Source of the DNA: Prorocentrum cordatum
Lineage: Eukaryota > Sar > Dinophyceae > Prorocentrales > Prorocentraceae
Direction: 5' to 3'
DNA: 64,000 nucleotides
Assembly (NCBI GenBank): GCA_963575745.1
Contig: CAUYUJ010018318.1
Span: 124,001-188,000 of the forward strand
Every line of letters starts with the position of its first letter. Positions within the stretch are counted from its first letter, which is position 1. The notes under the pieces were generated by a model. The model saw only the letters and a list, made by a program, of their open reading frames with translations, was not told the DNA's origin and did no database searches. Positions 10,898 to 20,990 of this stretch are shown here, piece by piece. Position numbers and translations under genes: made by a program.

Positions 10898-11430
10898 GCG
10901 TCGTGCAGGGTTCGGGAGAGAGTAGCCCCAGGGAGCGTGGCAGAGGGGGCGGCAGGCCCGAGGGGACGGGCGGCAGGTCTGACCCAGACGGCGACGGAGG
11001 CGAGGCTCTGAGGGAGAGGCTGGGGTGAGCTCAGCACGTCGCCATGCGAGCGAGGACGCGGCGACGCAGAGAGCCGAGCACGGCACCATGCGAGCTACTG
11101 GATTTGCAAGGGCCGTGTGTGTGTGTGTTTGTGTGTGTGTGCAGATGTGGCGGGAAGAATGGCCAGGTGACGGAGGTGAGGCGCTGAGGGAGAGGCTGAG
11201 GTGAGCTCAGCACGTCACCATGCGAGCAGGAGAATGAACACAGGAGAGATGATGACAATCATGGGTGCTATTATGTTGGGTCCCGCGTCCGCTCCTACGA
11301 TATGGAGCGTTTGCGGCCAGTCCGGGGCCCTGGTGGTACCCTGGCTCCCGTGGTGTCCGTTTCAGGATATGATGCGTTGGCGGCCATCCTGGGGCCCTGG
11401 GGGGCGATCTGGGGGGCAGTCGTAGTACGA
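10898..11430. other. intergenic with dispersed short motif
   Basis: No gene seen. Two copies of a GGTGAGCTCAGCACGTC(A/G)CC motif at about 11031 and 11205, separated by a short GT run (11116-11142). The same motif recurs in the tandem duplication that follows. Confidence 0.5.
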
Positions 11431-12550
11431 GCACCAGAGAAGATGCTGTCCATGTGTCTTGTTGTGCTGGTTCCAGTGTTGTCCGTTTGGACGTTATGAC
11501 GCGTCTGTGGCCATCCTTGGGCCCTCTTTGGCAATCTCGGTGCGAGGCGAGCTCGGCACGTCACCATGCGAGTCACCAGCGCAGGACAGAGGGCTGCGAC
11601 GTGAAAGAGAGAAAGGAGGAGAGAAGATGATGTTTACGGGTGTTAGAGACTCTCCTGGGCAGCTTGGTTCCGGAGGGTGCTCAGCACGTCACCATGCGAG
11701 TCACCGGCGGAGGACAGTTGCCCCTGTAGGGTGAATTATCCTGGTTATCGTGGTGTCCGTCTTAACGATATGAAGTGTCTGTGGTCATCCTGGGGCCCTC
11801 TAGGGGCAGTGTTGAGGCTTCGTGGGCGCTTCTGGCAGTTTCGTGGAGGTTCCTGGGGGCTGGGGGCCTGTTGGGGCCTCTGGAGGGCCTCCTGGGGGCC
11901 TCCTTGCGGCGTGATGTTGCCAAAATCCCCCACCTTGAAAATGCAGGTGGGGATGATTGGTGAGAGTGGCGGGGGTAGGGAAGAAGCTGCTTGCACCAGA
12001 GAAGATGCTGTCCATGTGTCTTGTTATACTGGCTCCCGTGATGTCCGTTTGGACGTTATGAAGCGTCTGTGGCCATCCTTGGGCCCTCTTTGGCAATCTC
12101 GGTGCGAGGCGAGCTCAGCACGTCACCATGCGAGTCACCGGCGCAGGACAGAGGGCTGCGACGTGGAAGAGAGAAAGGAGGAGAGAAGATGATGTTTATG
12201 GGTGTTAGAGACTCTCCTGGGCAGCTTGGTTCCGGAGGGTGCTCAGCACGTCACCATGCGAGTCACCGGCGGAGGACAGTTGACTCTGTAGGGTGAATTA
12301 TCCGGGTAATCGTGGTGTACGTCTTAACGATAGGAAGTGTCTGTGGTCATCCTGGGGCCTTCTGGGGGCAGTGTTCAGGCTTCGTGGGCGCTTCTGGCAG
12401 TTTCGTGGAAGTCCCTGGGGGCCTGTTGGGGCCTCTAGAGGGCCTCCTGGGGGCCTCCTTGCGGGCTGATATTGCCGCGAGCCCCCACCTTGAAAACGCA
12501 GGTGGGGATGATTGGTGAGAGTGGCGGGGGTAGGGAAGGAGCTGCTTGTT
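11431..12550. repeat. tandem duplication of about 560 bp
   Basis: GCACCAGAGAAGATGCTGTC occurs at 11431 and 11993, a 562-bp step. The following sequence stays alignable through to GTAGGGAAGAAGCTGCTTG before 11992 and its counterpart before about 12550. Scattered substitutions and small indels separate the copies. Each carries two AGCACGTCACCATGCGAG motifs. No protein is supported. Confidence 0.85.
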
Positions 12551-12609
12551 GAGAGCTCGAGTAGACGACGGGGAAGGCGCCCGACGTCAAAGTATGTGTA
12601 ATCGTGGTT

Positions 12610-13100
12610 GGCCTGTCGGGGGCCTCTGGGAGGCTGTTTGGAGCCTTCTTGGGAACCGCCTGGAGCCTAATTTGGGGCTCTTGGGGGCCTCTTGGGCGCT
12701 TCTTGGGCGCTCTTGGGGGCCTCTTGATTCGGTTCGTGGTCCCGCTCTTGGGCCCCTCTTGGGGCCGTCTTGGGGCCCTCTTGGACCGTCTTGGGCGCTT
12801 CTTGGGCCGTCTTGGGGCCCTCTTGGGCAGTCTTGGGGCCCTCTTGGGCCGACTTGGGGCAGTCTTCAAAGCTTCTTGGGCCGTCTTGGAGCGTCGGAAA
12901 GCCGAAGAGGCGCGAAGTCCAAAATCCTTCAGAAACCGTCGTAAAATTGTTGATTTTGACCTCTTTGGGCTCTCTTGGGCGGCTGATTGGAGGCCTCTTG
13001 GGGCGTCTTGGCGGCCTCTTGGGCCATCTTGGGCCCATCGTGGGCTGTCTTGACCGCTCAGTCGGCGACTCGTTACCCTCTTGGGTCACCTTGCGGACCC
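12610..13100. repeat. degenerate minisatellite array, orientation 2
   Basis: Repeats of GGGGGCCTCTTGGG, GCCGTCTTGGGGCCC and similar, period about 10-17 bases. An AT-richer unique patch at about 12920-12965 recalls the patch inside the array at 4137-4190. Confidence 0.8.
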
Positions 13101-13472
13101 TCTTGGAGCCGCCCGTGCCTCCCGGAAGCGCGTCTGCAGAAATACGGCTGTCTTCCGCCGGCGTTCTGCGCGTGTCCGGGGCCCTGTCCCGGGTGTCCCC
13201 CCCCAGACCCCCCCTAGGGGGACACACAACGGGAACCCCTCCGCCAGGTCGGGGAAGAAAGCAGGAGCGCCCAGGGGCAGCCAGAAGAGCACACCCGCAC
13301 CGGTGAAGTGGCCCTGGGACGCACCAAGAAATAGGCACAGATCACAGGACTCCCCCACACCTGCCCAGATCTTCTGGGCTCCTGCCTTCCCCCCGCTTCC
13401 CCCACACTTTGCCACACATATGTCTTCTGGGGCATCGACGACTGCTTGCGCCTGTGTTAGGGGACCAAAAAA
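13101..13472. other. no gene seen
   Basis: GC-rich sequence, overlapping short frames in several directions, none with a recognisable domain. Confidence 0.4.
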
Positions 13473-13641
13473 TGACATAAACATAAAAACTCGGAGGTCC
13501 GTGCGGATTTCTAGGATCGGCGTTGGACCCCCCTCCCTGGCGCGCGGAGCGCGCCAAGGGCGGCGCCGGAGGCGCCGCCGGGGGGCCCCAGCGCCGATCC
13601 GAGAAATCCGCGCGGACCTCCGAGCTTTTATGTTTATGTCA
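13473..13641. repeat. foldback element with ~50-bp arms
   Basis: The left arm at 13473-13522 begins TGACATAAACATAAAA and continues CTCGGAGGTCC...GGATTTCT..GATCGGCG. The right arm at 13592-13641 is its reverse complement with about three mismatches. The 69-bp centre is itself palindromic and very GC-rich (GCGCGCGGAGCGCGCC, GGCGCCGGAGGCGCCG). No clear target duplication. It would form a long hairpin as RNA or single-stranded DNA. MITE-like or foldback transposon. Confidence 0.85.
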
Positions 13642-13873
13642 CTTTTCGCAGCGCCAAAAGAGCGATGAGACTGGCAACACTGAAACGCTTCCACTCCACC
13701 TACTCACCACCTGCTCTCAACTGCCCTCGTCGAGGGTCTTAACTGGCCTGCACAAACACAATAGAAACGATGGGTGTATATGGGCACTGTCAGCTCGATA
13801 CTGGTCTGGCCGCTAGCCCTCGACGAGGGTCTTGAATCGAGCCGCGACCACAGACTCCTCCCCCCCGCAACTG

Positions 13874-14141
13874 TGTGTGTTGTGTGTGTGGTGTGTGTGT
13901 TGTGTGTGTGGTGTGTGTGTTGTGTGTGTGGTGTGTGTTGTGTGTGTTGTGTGTGTGTTGTGTGTTGTGTGTGTTGCGTGCGTGTGTGGTGTGGTGTGGT
14001 GTGGTGTGTGGTGTGGTGTGGTGTGGTGTGGTGTGGTGTGGTGTGGTGTGTGGTGTGGTGTGTGGTGTGGTGTGTGGTGTGGTGTGTGGTGTGGTGTGGT
14101 GTGTGGTGTGGTGTGGTGTGGTGTGGTGTGTGTGTGTGTGT
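13874..14141. repeat. GT-rich satellite (TGTGTGT, then TGTGGTG units)
   Basis: About 105 bases of TGTGTGTGTTG-type units switch near 13985 to TGTGGTGTGG-type units. All cysteine/valine ORFs here are repeat translation. Confidence 0.95.
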
Positions 14142-14952
14142 GTTCGGATTCCCGAAAAACGAACCCGAGTTATCCCTGACCCGAGTTACCCCTGATGACT
14201 CGGGGCTCTGAATGTGTTCTCCCCTCCTGGGCCGAGCACACCTCGGGCACCGCGGCCGGGGCACGCGGCCTCCCGGCGGCAGGCGCGGCCAGAGGCCGCA
14301 GCTGGGAAGGCCGCGGCGCGGAGCCGGGCGGCCGCGCCCTCGCCGAGCACGCCGCGGGCCCCGCGGCCCTGGGGGCGGGCCGCCTCCCGACAGCAGGCGC
14401 GGCCAGAACATCCGGGACCCAGACGTCGGGCGTCTCGAAAAAATCGGGACGAAAATTGTTCGTCGTTTTCGGCCTCTCGGGGCCGTCGCCGGGCCTCGGG
14501 ACCGTCAAAAAACGACTCGGGACGAGAAGCCGGTCCCGGGGAAGTGGTCGGGAGGTCGGGGGCCCGTGTCTCGAAAAAACCTAGACGTCGGATGTCTGGG
14601 GACACCGTTCCCACGCTAGCTAGCGTCAAGTCGGGTCGCATTGACGCTGGCCGGTTGGGCATCGCGGACTCGGGGACTGCCTGCACGGCCGTTCCCTGAT
14701 GGCTTGCCGCTTCTTGTGCCTGGCCCTGGCAGAGAAGCCGGTGCCACGTTGCTACTCTGGGTGGGCAATTGTCTGCGGCACGCTGTTTGGTCAGCCACAT
14801 CCGTGACACCGCGAGGGAAAATTCCCCGTTAGCCTGCCCGTCTTGGCTTCTGTGATTCTCCAGTCGCAGACAGCTCCGCATTAGCTTTCATTCCATTGAC
14901 AAGCCTTGGCTACCATGGCAATCCAGATCCGAGATCTAGGGACCGTGAAGTC
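14142..14952. other. no gene seen
   Basis: GC-rich sequence. Short related motifs GACGTCGGGCGTCT (about 14422) and GACGTCGGATGTCT (about 14584) are visible, each followed or preceded by a CGAAAAAA stretch. No protein domain recognised in any frame. Confidence 0.4.
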
Positions 14953-15052
14953 GGGCGTGTCCCTCTACAGGAGGAACATTCGGGGAGTATGTTTTGACTA
15001 TATCTTTGATTTTCCGTCCAAAGTCCCCCTGTAGGAGGACACGCCCGACCTA
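14953..15052. repeat. short inverted repeat pair
   Basis: GTCGGGCGTGTCC..CTACAGG near 14953 is matched in reverse complement by CCTGTAGGAGGACACGCCC at about 15027-15046. A loop of some 50 bases separates the arms. Could be a small MITE. Confidence 0.6.
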
Positions 15053-15392
15053 CTGCCAGCGCGGATCGGGGATCCGCGGATCGGGGAAAGCACCCCAGAA
15101 GCACGAGGTCAGCGCCTCCCGATCCGGCGACGCGACGCGCCGACTGCACACTGCGGACGCGGCCGCAAGAGAGACCCGTCCCCGACAACCCGCGCGCGAG
15201 AGGCACGCGATGGGGGAGCACGGAGCACCCCCCGAAAGCAGCAGCTTCTTCAACGGCCGCGGGGAGCCACCGCGCCGCGCGCGGAGAGCGAGGAAGCCCG
15301 GGGTACCCTGACGGAGAGCATGCGGCTTCTCGACGCGCATCCCCACTGCACGCTCGCATCAGGGACCCGTCGCGCCAATCCCCGCGCCGTAG

Positions 15393-15606
15393 ATCCTAGA
15401 GGCCTCCTAGATGGCGTCGGAGGATCGCGCCGCATCGCCAATGCATCGGCGATGCATCGCCGACGTCGGCGACGCATCGGCGACGTCGGCGAATCTGGCG
15501 TGGAGAAAATCGGGCTCCGCATCGGGCTGCATCGTCGATGTATCGGGGATGCAGCGCGATCCTCCGACCCCGCCTGCTCGGGCCTCATCCAGGAGGCCTA
15601 GAGGTC
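15393..15606. repeat. foldback element with GC-rich palindromic core
   Basis: Arms GAGGCCTCCTAGATG plus GTCGGAGGATCGCGC (15393-15435) match in reverse complement GCGCGATCCTCCGAC plus CATCCAGGAGGCCT (15549-15606). Between them are overlapping CATCGGCGATGCATCGCCGA and GACGTCGGCGA palindromes. Structure resembles the element at 13473-13641 but sequence differs. Confidence 0.65.
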
Positions 15607-16340
15607 CACGGTCGCGCCTGCCCGAGCCGAGGACACTAGCCTATGGCGCCCGCGGCACGGGCAGCTGGAGCACCCAGGACCGGGGGCAGGGCTGGGCGCC
15701 AGACCTCTCCCGCCTCCACCGCCTGTCCAGCCCCCCCGTCTCCTCCCTCCACGCCTCCCCTCCCCTCCCCTCCCCATCCCCTCCCGCCTCTCCTCGGTCC
15801 CTCCCCCCTGCGCCAACCTCTTCGCCCCCGCCCCCCCCTGCCTCCAGCGCATTCCCCTCCGCAGTACCTCATCCACTACCTTGCCCATCCCCTCACTCCT
15901 GGGGCACAGCACTGCTTCTTCCGAACCGCGACCAAAAATGAGCGAACGCTCCAAGGAAGTCAGCGCCACCGAATCTGTTCAGGTGGCGGAATCGTCTTGG
16001 GCAGCAGGGGCTAGTTTGCCCCTGCGCCCGCGAGATCTAAGCCTACAAGTGGCGTTAAAACTTTGGAAAACGCACTAAAAATGCATGGCATTACGACTCA
16101 CAACACGTGCAACATAATAAAGGCCTCCCCTTCCGATGCTTCGCTGACAGACGACCGCGAGGAGCTGGGTAGACACAGACGGAGAAACATATAGAGACAG
16201 CGGAAGTGTCAAGTACGGTGGCAGACATCCTCGGTAAGTCTGGGTATGAGAGGGATGGAGTTGAAAGAGAGGGCCTAACAATGAAGTGCGCGACAAAGAG
16301 AGAGAGAGAGAGGGAGTCAGAGAGAGAGAGAGAGACATGA
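15607..16340. other. no gene seen; pyrimidine-rich stretch and GA microsatellite
   Basis: 15690-15900 is C-rich low-complexity DNA, which produces proline-rich ORFs. A GA repeat lies at about 16298-16336. No supportable gene. Confidence 0.45.
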
Positions 16341-16830
16341 GCCTGGCGAAGGACCCAACCATATGCAGCTGCGAGCATTGCGAGGCATGCTAAAGATAAT
16401 GAAGGGCGGGGTGTCAAAAATGGGCGGGGAGGCGCATGTGATTCCTGCCACTGGGCCCTTCGGTGGAGCTCCCTGTGGGACCACGACACGTGTGACGGGT
16501 GTACCAAAATGAGTGGTGGGCGCAGGTGAGTCGTCCTGCCATGCGCCGACATGGACGGTAGGGGGTGAGCGCGTGTGACTTCTGCCACTGGGGCCTTCGG
16601 TGGAGCTCCTTTGGGGGCCACGACACGTGCGAAGGATGTGCCAGAATGCGCGGGGGATCGCATGTGATTCCTGCTGCTGGGGCCTTCAGTGGAGCTCCCT
16701 GTGGGGTCGCGAAGCGTATTAGAGGTGTGCAACAATTGGCTGGGGGGGCGCATGTGATTCCTGCGACTGGAGCCTTCGGTGGAGCTCCCTGTGGGGCCAC
16801 GAAGCGTTTGAGAGGTGTGCAAAAATCGGG
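16341..16830. repeat. ~90-bp satellite, locus A
   Basis: About four units marked by GGTGGAGCTCC(C/T) at about 16463, 16602, 16688 and 16779. Each is followed by a CCACGAAGCGT-like segment and a GTGTGCCAAAAT-like segment. The left border (GCCTGGCGAAGGACCC..ATATGCAGCTGCGAG at 16341-16375) also borders locus B at 27102. Confidence 0.8.
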
Positions 16831-17142
16831 GGGGTCGCCGTCGTCGCCGCCCTATGGGGCCAGAGCACCGCAACACCGATATGGCTGTCAGAGTTACAGT
16901 CCTGATGTTTCTTGCGGCATCCCCACGTCTCCAGCCTCCCTAAGTCCCAAAACTCTGGCAGCACCATGGACCATATTCACCACCCTCAAGTCGTGAAAAA
17001 AACACATGGGAATCCAACATTTCCAGCGGGCGCTCACAAAACGAATACGTAAATACGTGCTCGCGTTGACCCGTCAGGAGAGGGGTTTTGGACCGGAAGG
17101 TGTGTTGCAGAATCAGTGACGCGTGCTGGGCTTGCTCTGGTC

Positions 17143-17482
17143 CTCCTCTTCCTCCTCCTCCTCCTCCTCCTTATCCTCCTCTGCTCCTCCTCTCCCTCCT
17201 CCTCCTCCTCCTCCTCCTCCTCCTCCTCCTCCTCCATCCCCTCCTCCTCCTCCTCTCCTCCTCCTCCTCCTCCTCCCTCCTCCTCCTCCTCCTCCTCCTC
17301 CTCCTCTCTCCTCCTCCTCCTCCTCTCCTCCCCTCTCCCCTGCCTCTCCTCCTCCTCCTTTCCTCCTCCCCCTCTTCTCCCCCTCCTCCCCCTGCTGCTC
17401 CTCCTCCTCCTCCTCCTCCCCCTCCTCCCCCTCTTCCTCCCCCTCCTCCCCATGCTCCTCCTCTCCTCCTCCTCCTCCTCCG
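17143..17482. repeat. (CTC)n microsatellite
   Basis: About 340 bases of CTC triplets with scattered T and C variants. It immediately precedes the LINE. Long serine/leucine/proline or glutamate ORFs over it are artefacts. Confidence 0.95.
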
Positions 17483-17655
17483 GCCGCTGAAAACGGCTGG
17501 CCGCGGCTGGCTTCACGGCGAAGGGCAACCGCCGAAAGCCAGCTTGGCACCGACGTCAGCGAGAAAGGAGATCGACGGACAGACTACTCGTTCGGTTGTC
17601 ATCCAAAGACGTATTTCTCGCTCGACTGCGACTTCAACGACACCATTCTTTCAAT

Positions 17656-18402
17656 ATGTCGGATTATCCCTGGTTGTGTACTACGTGTGGTGTTTCAAAT
17701 TTCCCACAGGGGACTACGTGTCGGGCTTGCGACATGGTGAGGCAGGAGATCGGCTACAGTTCGACACGATCGAGACAGGGCAAGCTCAAAGGAGGCAAAG
17801 CTCGAAGCAAAGGTGCTACGAGTGCAGGAGATGCGCCAGCACGTCTCGACAGAGTTCCTCCTCCCCCGCAGCCGTTGCAGCCTGTCCTGCGTCATTCTGC
17901 GAGCACTACTCCGCAGTCCCAGAAGGCAGATGGTGGGCACGCGTCAACACGTCGGCAGCGCAGACAGTCTCGGGCTCGCACTCGCTCTCCGTCGCTCACG
18001 TTCGCAGACGAGGCAGAGTCGGAGCACGAAGGTGTCAACAACAACCACTTCAAAGGCCTCGGCATCATCCCAGCGCTGCCGTCAGAGGCCAGGATGCACG
18101 ATCATTTCCCTGGAGAACTGCACCAAAATGCTTCGGACTCCGAGCGTCGCGAGTATATTTCAGATTGCAGGAATCAATTGAGGATCCTCGCTGGAACGAT
18201 TCGACTTCGAGAGCGTTCAGGAGAGATGGCACACGAAGAAATATCATGGAACGCGGCAGTTCTCACGGCAATACATTTGTGTCGGCCCTACACACAGCAG
18301 CGCTCCCGTCAGGAGGAAGCGTTGAAGCGCGCTGTTCAAAGGCAAGAGCAAGTCAGCAAGAAGATAGACGATGCGAAGGAGAGACTCATCAAGTTGGAGT
18401 AG
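17656..18402 (+). CDS. LINE ORF1, RanBP2-type zinc-finger protein (first part)
   Basis: Starts MSDYPWLCTTCGVSNF at 17656 and runs 248 codons to TAG at 18400-18402. Residues 4-24 form a RanBP2-type zinc ribbon (WLCTTCG...TTCRACD), a fold that often binds RNA. The middle is basic and serine/proline-rich. A charged helical part (QERSRQEEALKRAVQRQEQ, then KKIDDAKERLIKLE) ends at the stop and reads like a coiled coil. The same frame stays open after the stop for another 245 codons, so this may be a truncated or readthrough form of a longer Gag-like nucleic-acid-binding protein. An upstream in-frame ATG at 17596 is possible, but the zinc finger right after 17656 favours this start. Confidence 0.72.
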   Translation: MSDYPWLCTTCGVSNFPQGTTCRACDMVRQEIGYSSTRSRQGKLKGGKARSKGATSAGDAPARLDRVPPPPQPLQPVLRHSASTTPQSQKADGGHASTRRQRRQSRARTRSPSLTFADEAESEHEGVNNNHFKGLGIIPALPSEARMHDHFPGELHQNASDSERREYISDCRNQLRILAGTIRLRERSGEMAHEEISWNAAVLTAIHLCRPYTQQRSRQEEALKRAVQRQEQVSKKIDDAKERLIKLE

Positions 18403-19140
18403 CAATTCTCATTCGCGTCAGAATGGGTTCAGCGGCACCAGGTCGCGTTGGACGAGATTTTGGCAGAAGCTCCTTCGGGAGCAGATACGGAAGACGACGA
18501 CAGTCCAGAGGCAGAAGGCGATCAACCAAGAGCTCCGCTTCGTGTGGGAGTTCAGCCTCAGACGCAGTCGCAGAGAGATGGAGATGGAGGTGGAGTTCAG
18601 CATCATCCGCAGGTTCCAGCTCAGCAATTGCAACCTGGTGTGCTTCCCGACATGGCGGCCATGCAGCGACATATTGCTGCTCTCACCACGTCAGTTGCAT
18701 CTTATCAGAGTCAACTTGCTACGGTACAAGGGAAACACGATGCACTGGTGATGGCCATGGCGCATGGTTCAGGACTGCTACCTCCACCAGATGCTTTGCA
18801 TGGCGTTGTGCAACCTGCGCAGGCTCAAGGTCACGCGCAGGTCCCGATCTGCTCAGTGGGGGCCAATCATACAGATGGTGCAGAGTCGAGGTCTGCGGCG
18901 TCGACAGCTGTACCGCAACAAGCATCATCGCATGTACATCGTGCATCACGTCGGGATCACTCTGTGAGAGCGCCACCGACTCAGAGAACGGCCACATCGC
19001 CAGAGAGCGGCGCTGCTCGCGAGAGTCGCGATCGCAGCAGAGATCTCGACCAAAGTAGACCCATACGACAGCGACGAAGATTTGGATCGAGCTACTCGGG
19101 ATGCTCGAGACAGAACTGCTCGCGAGGGGGGGGTAGCTGA
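18403..19140 (+). CDS. LINE ORF1, second part in frame after a TAG
   Basis: Directly continues the ORF1 frame past TAG 18400-18402 (next codons CAA TTC TCA). It begins QFSFASEWVQRHQVALDEIL, continuing the helical character before the stop, then acidic (GADTEDDDSPEAEGD), glutamine-rich and arginine/serine-rich segments (ARESRDRSRDLDQ). It ends at TGA 19138-19140, just after a run of eight G. It overlaps the start of the RNase H frame. Likely part of the same ORF1 protein. Whether the TAG is a mutation or read through cannot be told from sequence. Confidence 0.55.
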   Translation, partial: QFSFASEWVQRHQVALDEILAEAPSGADTEDDDSPEAEGDQPRAPLRVGVQPQTQSQRDGDGGGVQHHPQVPAQQLQPGVLPDMAAMQRHIAALTTSVASYQSQLATVQGKHDALVMAMAHGSGLLPPPDALHGVVQPAQAQGHAQVPICSVGANHTDGAESRSAASTAVPQQASSHVHRASRRDHSVRAPPTQRTATSPESGAARESRDRSRDLDQSRPIRQRRRFGSSYSGCSRQNCSRGGGS

Positions 19141-20212
19141 CACTGCCACTCCGATCGGACTACCTGCCGATCGGAGCGAACAGTTTTTCTCAGGCGCTGT
19201 TAGGACAGACTTCGTGCCTATGCCGAACATAGCCGACAGTCTACTGCAGCAATGGAGTTTCCAGCAACATCAGGACTGGCGACCATTCCGGGACTACCTC
19301 TTGCCTTGCACTCTTGAGTTCTTTCAAGGTCTTACCCCTTGGAATTTTGATATCAAGGATGTTTCCAGAATCGAGGCGTTTACTGACGGAAGCGGGGGTA
19401 CATCGTTTATCCCTCCCGCATGGGCTTTCTGCGTTATGGTTGTCTCTCATGATGGTGCTTCACATGTTTTGACGAGTCTTGCTTGTGCGCTCGAGCGTGG
19501 CAGGTTTTCTGTCTTGCCCACGCAGTTGAGCATGGTCTCTGGAGCACTTGCACTGATTTGGGCCATGGCGTGGGCCATGCAATCACAGTTTCGAGATGTT
19601 CTCTTTCATTTTCATATGGATAATGTTGTTGTCATGAATGGTGCGCAAGGCAAATGGGACACCCCTGAGTTGGGTGGGCTGGCTAGCTCTCTACGCTCCA
19701 TGCAACACATGCTCCTCTGCTGTCATACTACATGTTTTGCTCATGCACACGCTCATGCACAACATCCATTAAAAGAGTATGTGGATACTCTAGCGGCGCT
19801 TGCTGGACTTGCTACCATTAAAGGCCCCGACGAGTGCCCATGGAACCCCATAATACAAGACCCTTATTCGGCTAAATGGGCTTGGCTAGAACTGCTACAA
19901 GGTGATCTGCGAGCTCAATATCCTGCCTTGAGGAGTGGGAGTCTTATGATTTGGGATCCTGATGGGACCTCAGCGTGTCCGCCTCTAGTTACGCATGTTG
20001 GCAACGTACCGGATCTTTTTTTCGCAGGACGAGCACTGCCAGGATCTGGAGAGCACCCCTTGCTTGCAAATATATATGGCTGTCGCCAATGTCCTTACCC
20101 TACAGAATACCTCAAAGGGAAAACGGCTGGTTGGAACTTTTGTTCCAGGACGTCCAAGGTTGCTTGCGGAGCAGTTCGAACTCCAAAGGCTTGGTGTTGT
20201 GGGCACAGCTGA
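19082..20212 (+). CDS. LINE pol, N-terminal RNase H-like domain
   Basis: Plus frame of 376 codons overlapping the ORF1 end by 59 bases. At about residues 97-110 it reads IEAFTDGSGGTSFIPPAWAF, the first acidic strand of RNase H. Then SMVSGALALIWAMAWAM corresponds to the helix that normally carries the catalytic Glu (here Gly, codon GGA), FHMDNVVVMNGAQGKW holds the third acid, and HAHAHAQHPLKEYVDTLA matches the C-terminal H...D motif. RNase H would remove the RNA template after reverse transcription. The missing Glu suggests it is inactive or decayed. From about 20015 coding passes to frame 3 for the endonuclease, so the C-terminal residues of this ORF after that are out of frame. Confidence 0.7.
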   Translation: MDRATRDARDRTAREGGVADTATPIGLPADRSEQFFSGAVRTDFVPMPNIADSLLQQWSFQQHQDWRPFRDYLLPCTLEFFQGLTPWNFDIKDVSRIEAFTDGSGGTSFIPPAWAFCVMVVSHDGASHVLTSLACALERGRFSVLPTQLSMVSGALALIWAMAWAMQSQFRDVLFHFHMDNVVVMNGAQGKWDTPELGGLASSLRSMQHMLLCCHTTCFAHAHAHAQHPLKEYVDTLAALAGLATIKGPDECPWNPIIQDPYSAKWAWLELLQGDLRAQYPALRSGSLMIWDPDGTSACPPLVTHVGNVPDLFFAGRALPGSGEHPLLANIYGCRQCPYPTEYLKGKTAGWNFCSRTSKVACGAVRTPKAWCCGHS

Positions 20213-20990
20213 GACTAGGATGCCGTTTCCAGGTTGGGCCAACATAGGCTCATATCTTGTACTGCATGGACCTCGACACGATGCAGGGTCACATGGGTGC
20301 TCTCTCTGGCTTCGTCGTGGGCTCCAGCTATTTCCAGGAAGGCCTGGCACGGCTATTTCTAGGCAGAGACTTACTGTTGTTGAGGCGATACCAACGTTGC
20401 TCATTGTGAACTTGGCCGTTGCATCGCTCAGCGTCACGTTTTGCGTTGGGCATGCTCCCCACTCTGGGCACTCGTTGTCTGATATTCAAGCTTGGTGGAA
20501 GGCAGCTACGTGTTCTGTCCGTCGAGCTGCTGATAAGGCAGATTATTTATTTTTGCTTCTGGATGCCAACGCCACATTGGGAACGACGGTCTCTACATCT
20601 GTTGGATCTGTGGGTGCAGAATTTGAGAATTTGTGTGGCTCGTGTTTCCACGCGTTTCTTGGGGACCTCAAGCTCTGCGTGCCGTGTACGTTACTTGGGC
20701 CAGTGCTTGATCATAAGACGTGGGTGCCTCCTGGAGCGTTGTTCCCAACTAGGCGCATTGACTACGTGGCCGTGCCGATTTGTTGCTTACCGCATGTATC
20801 AGGGTCCAGAGTCAACCACGATATCGAGCTGCCAGTATCAAAGACAGATCATCTCCTGGTCCAGCTAACGATTCGGCCACCTGTTCCCCAGATACGATCA
20901 TCGAAAGCCTTATTCACCAAAAAACCTGCTCTGGACCCTAAGTACCTACGGGATCCTGGCCGCATTGCTTGCTTTTTTATCAGCATCTGA
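20080..20990 (+). CDS. LINE pol, APE-type endonuclease domain
   Basis: Frame 3, open from 19995. The domain begins YMAVANVLTLQ and shows the family signatures in order: N (VANVLTL), E (GVVGTAETRM), D and N (YLFLLLDANATLG), D (RRIDYVAVPI) and DH (SKTDHLLVQLTI). All catalytic positions of the apurinic endonuclease fold are present. This domain nicks target DNA to prime reverse transcription in APE-class LINEs. The preceding RNase H domain ends in frame 2, so one indel lies between about 20015 and 20085. It ends at a stop at 20988-20990, before the RT linker. Confidence 0.85.

Noticed and set aside
13874-14141. telomere-like sequence
   Set aside because: The TGTGGTG units do not match TTTAGGG-type telomere repeats; treated as a GT satellite.
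17088-19058. 656-residue plus ORF
   Set aside because: It starts in the CTC microsatellite and continues as a shadow of the LINE ORF1 frame.
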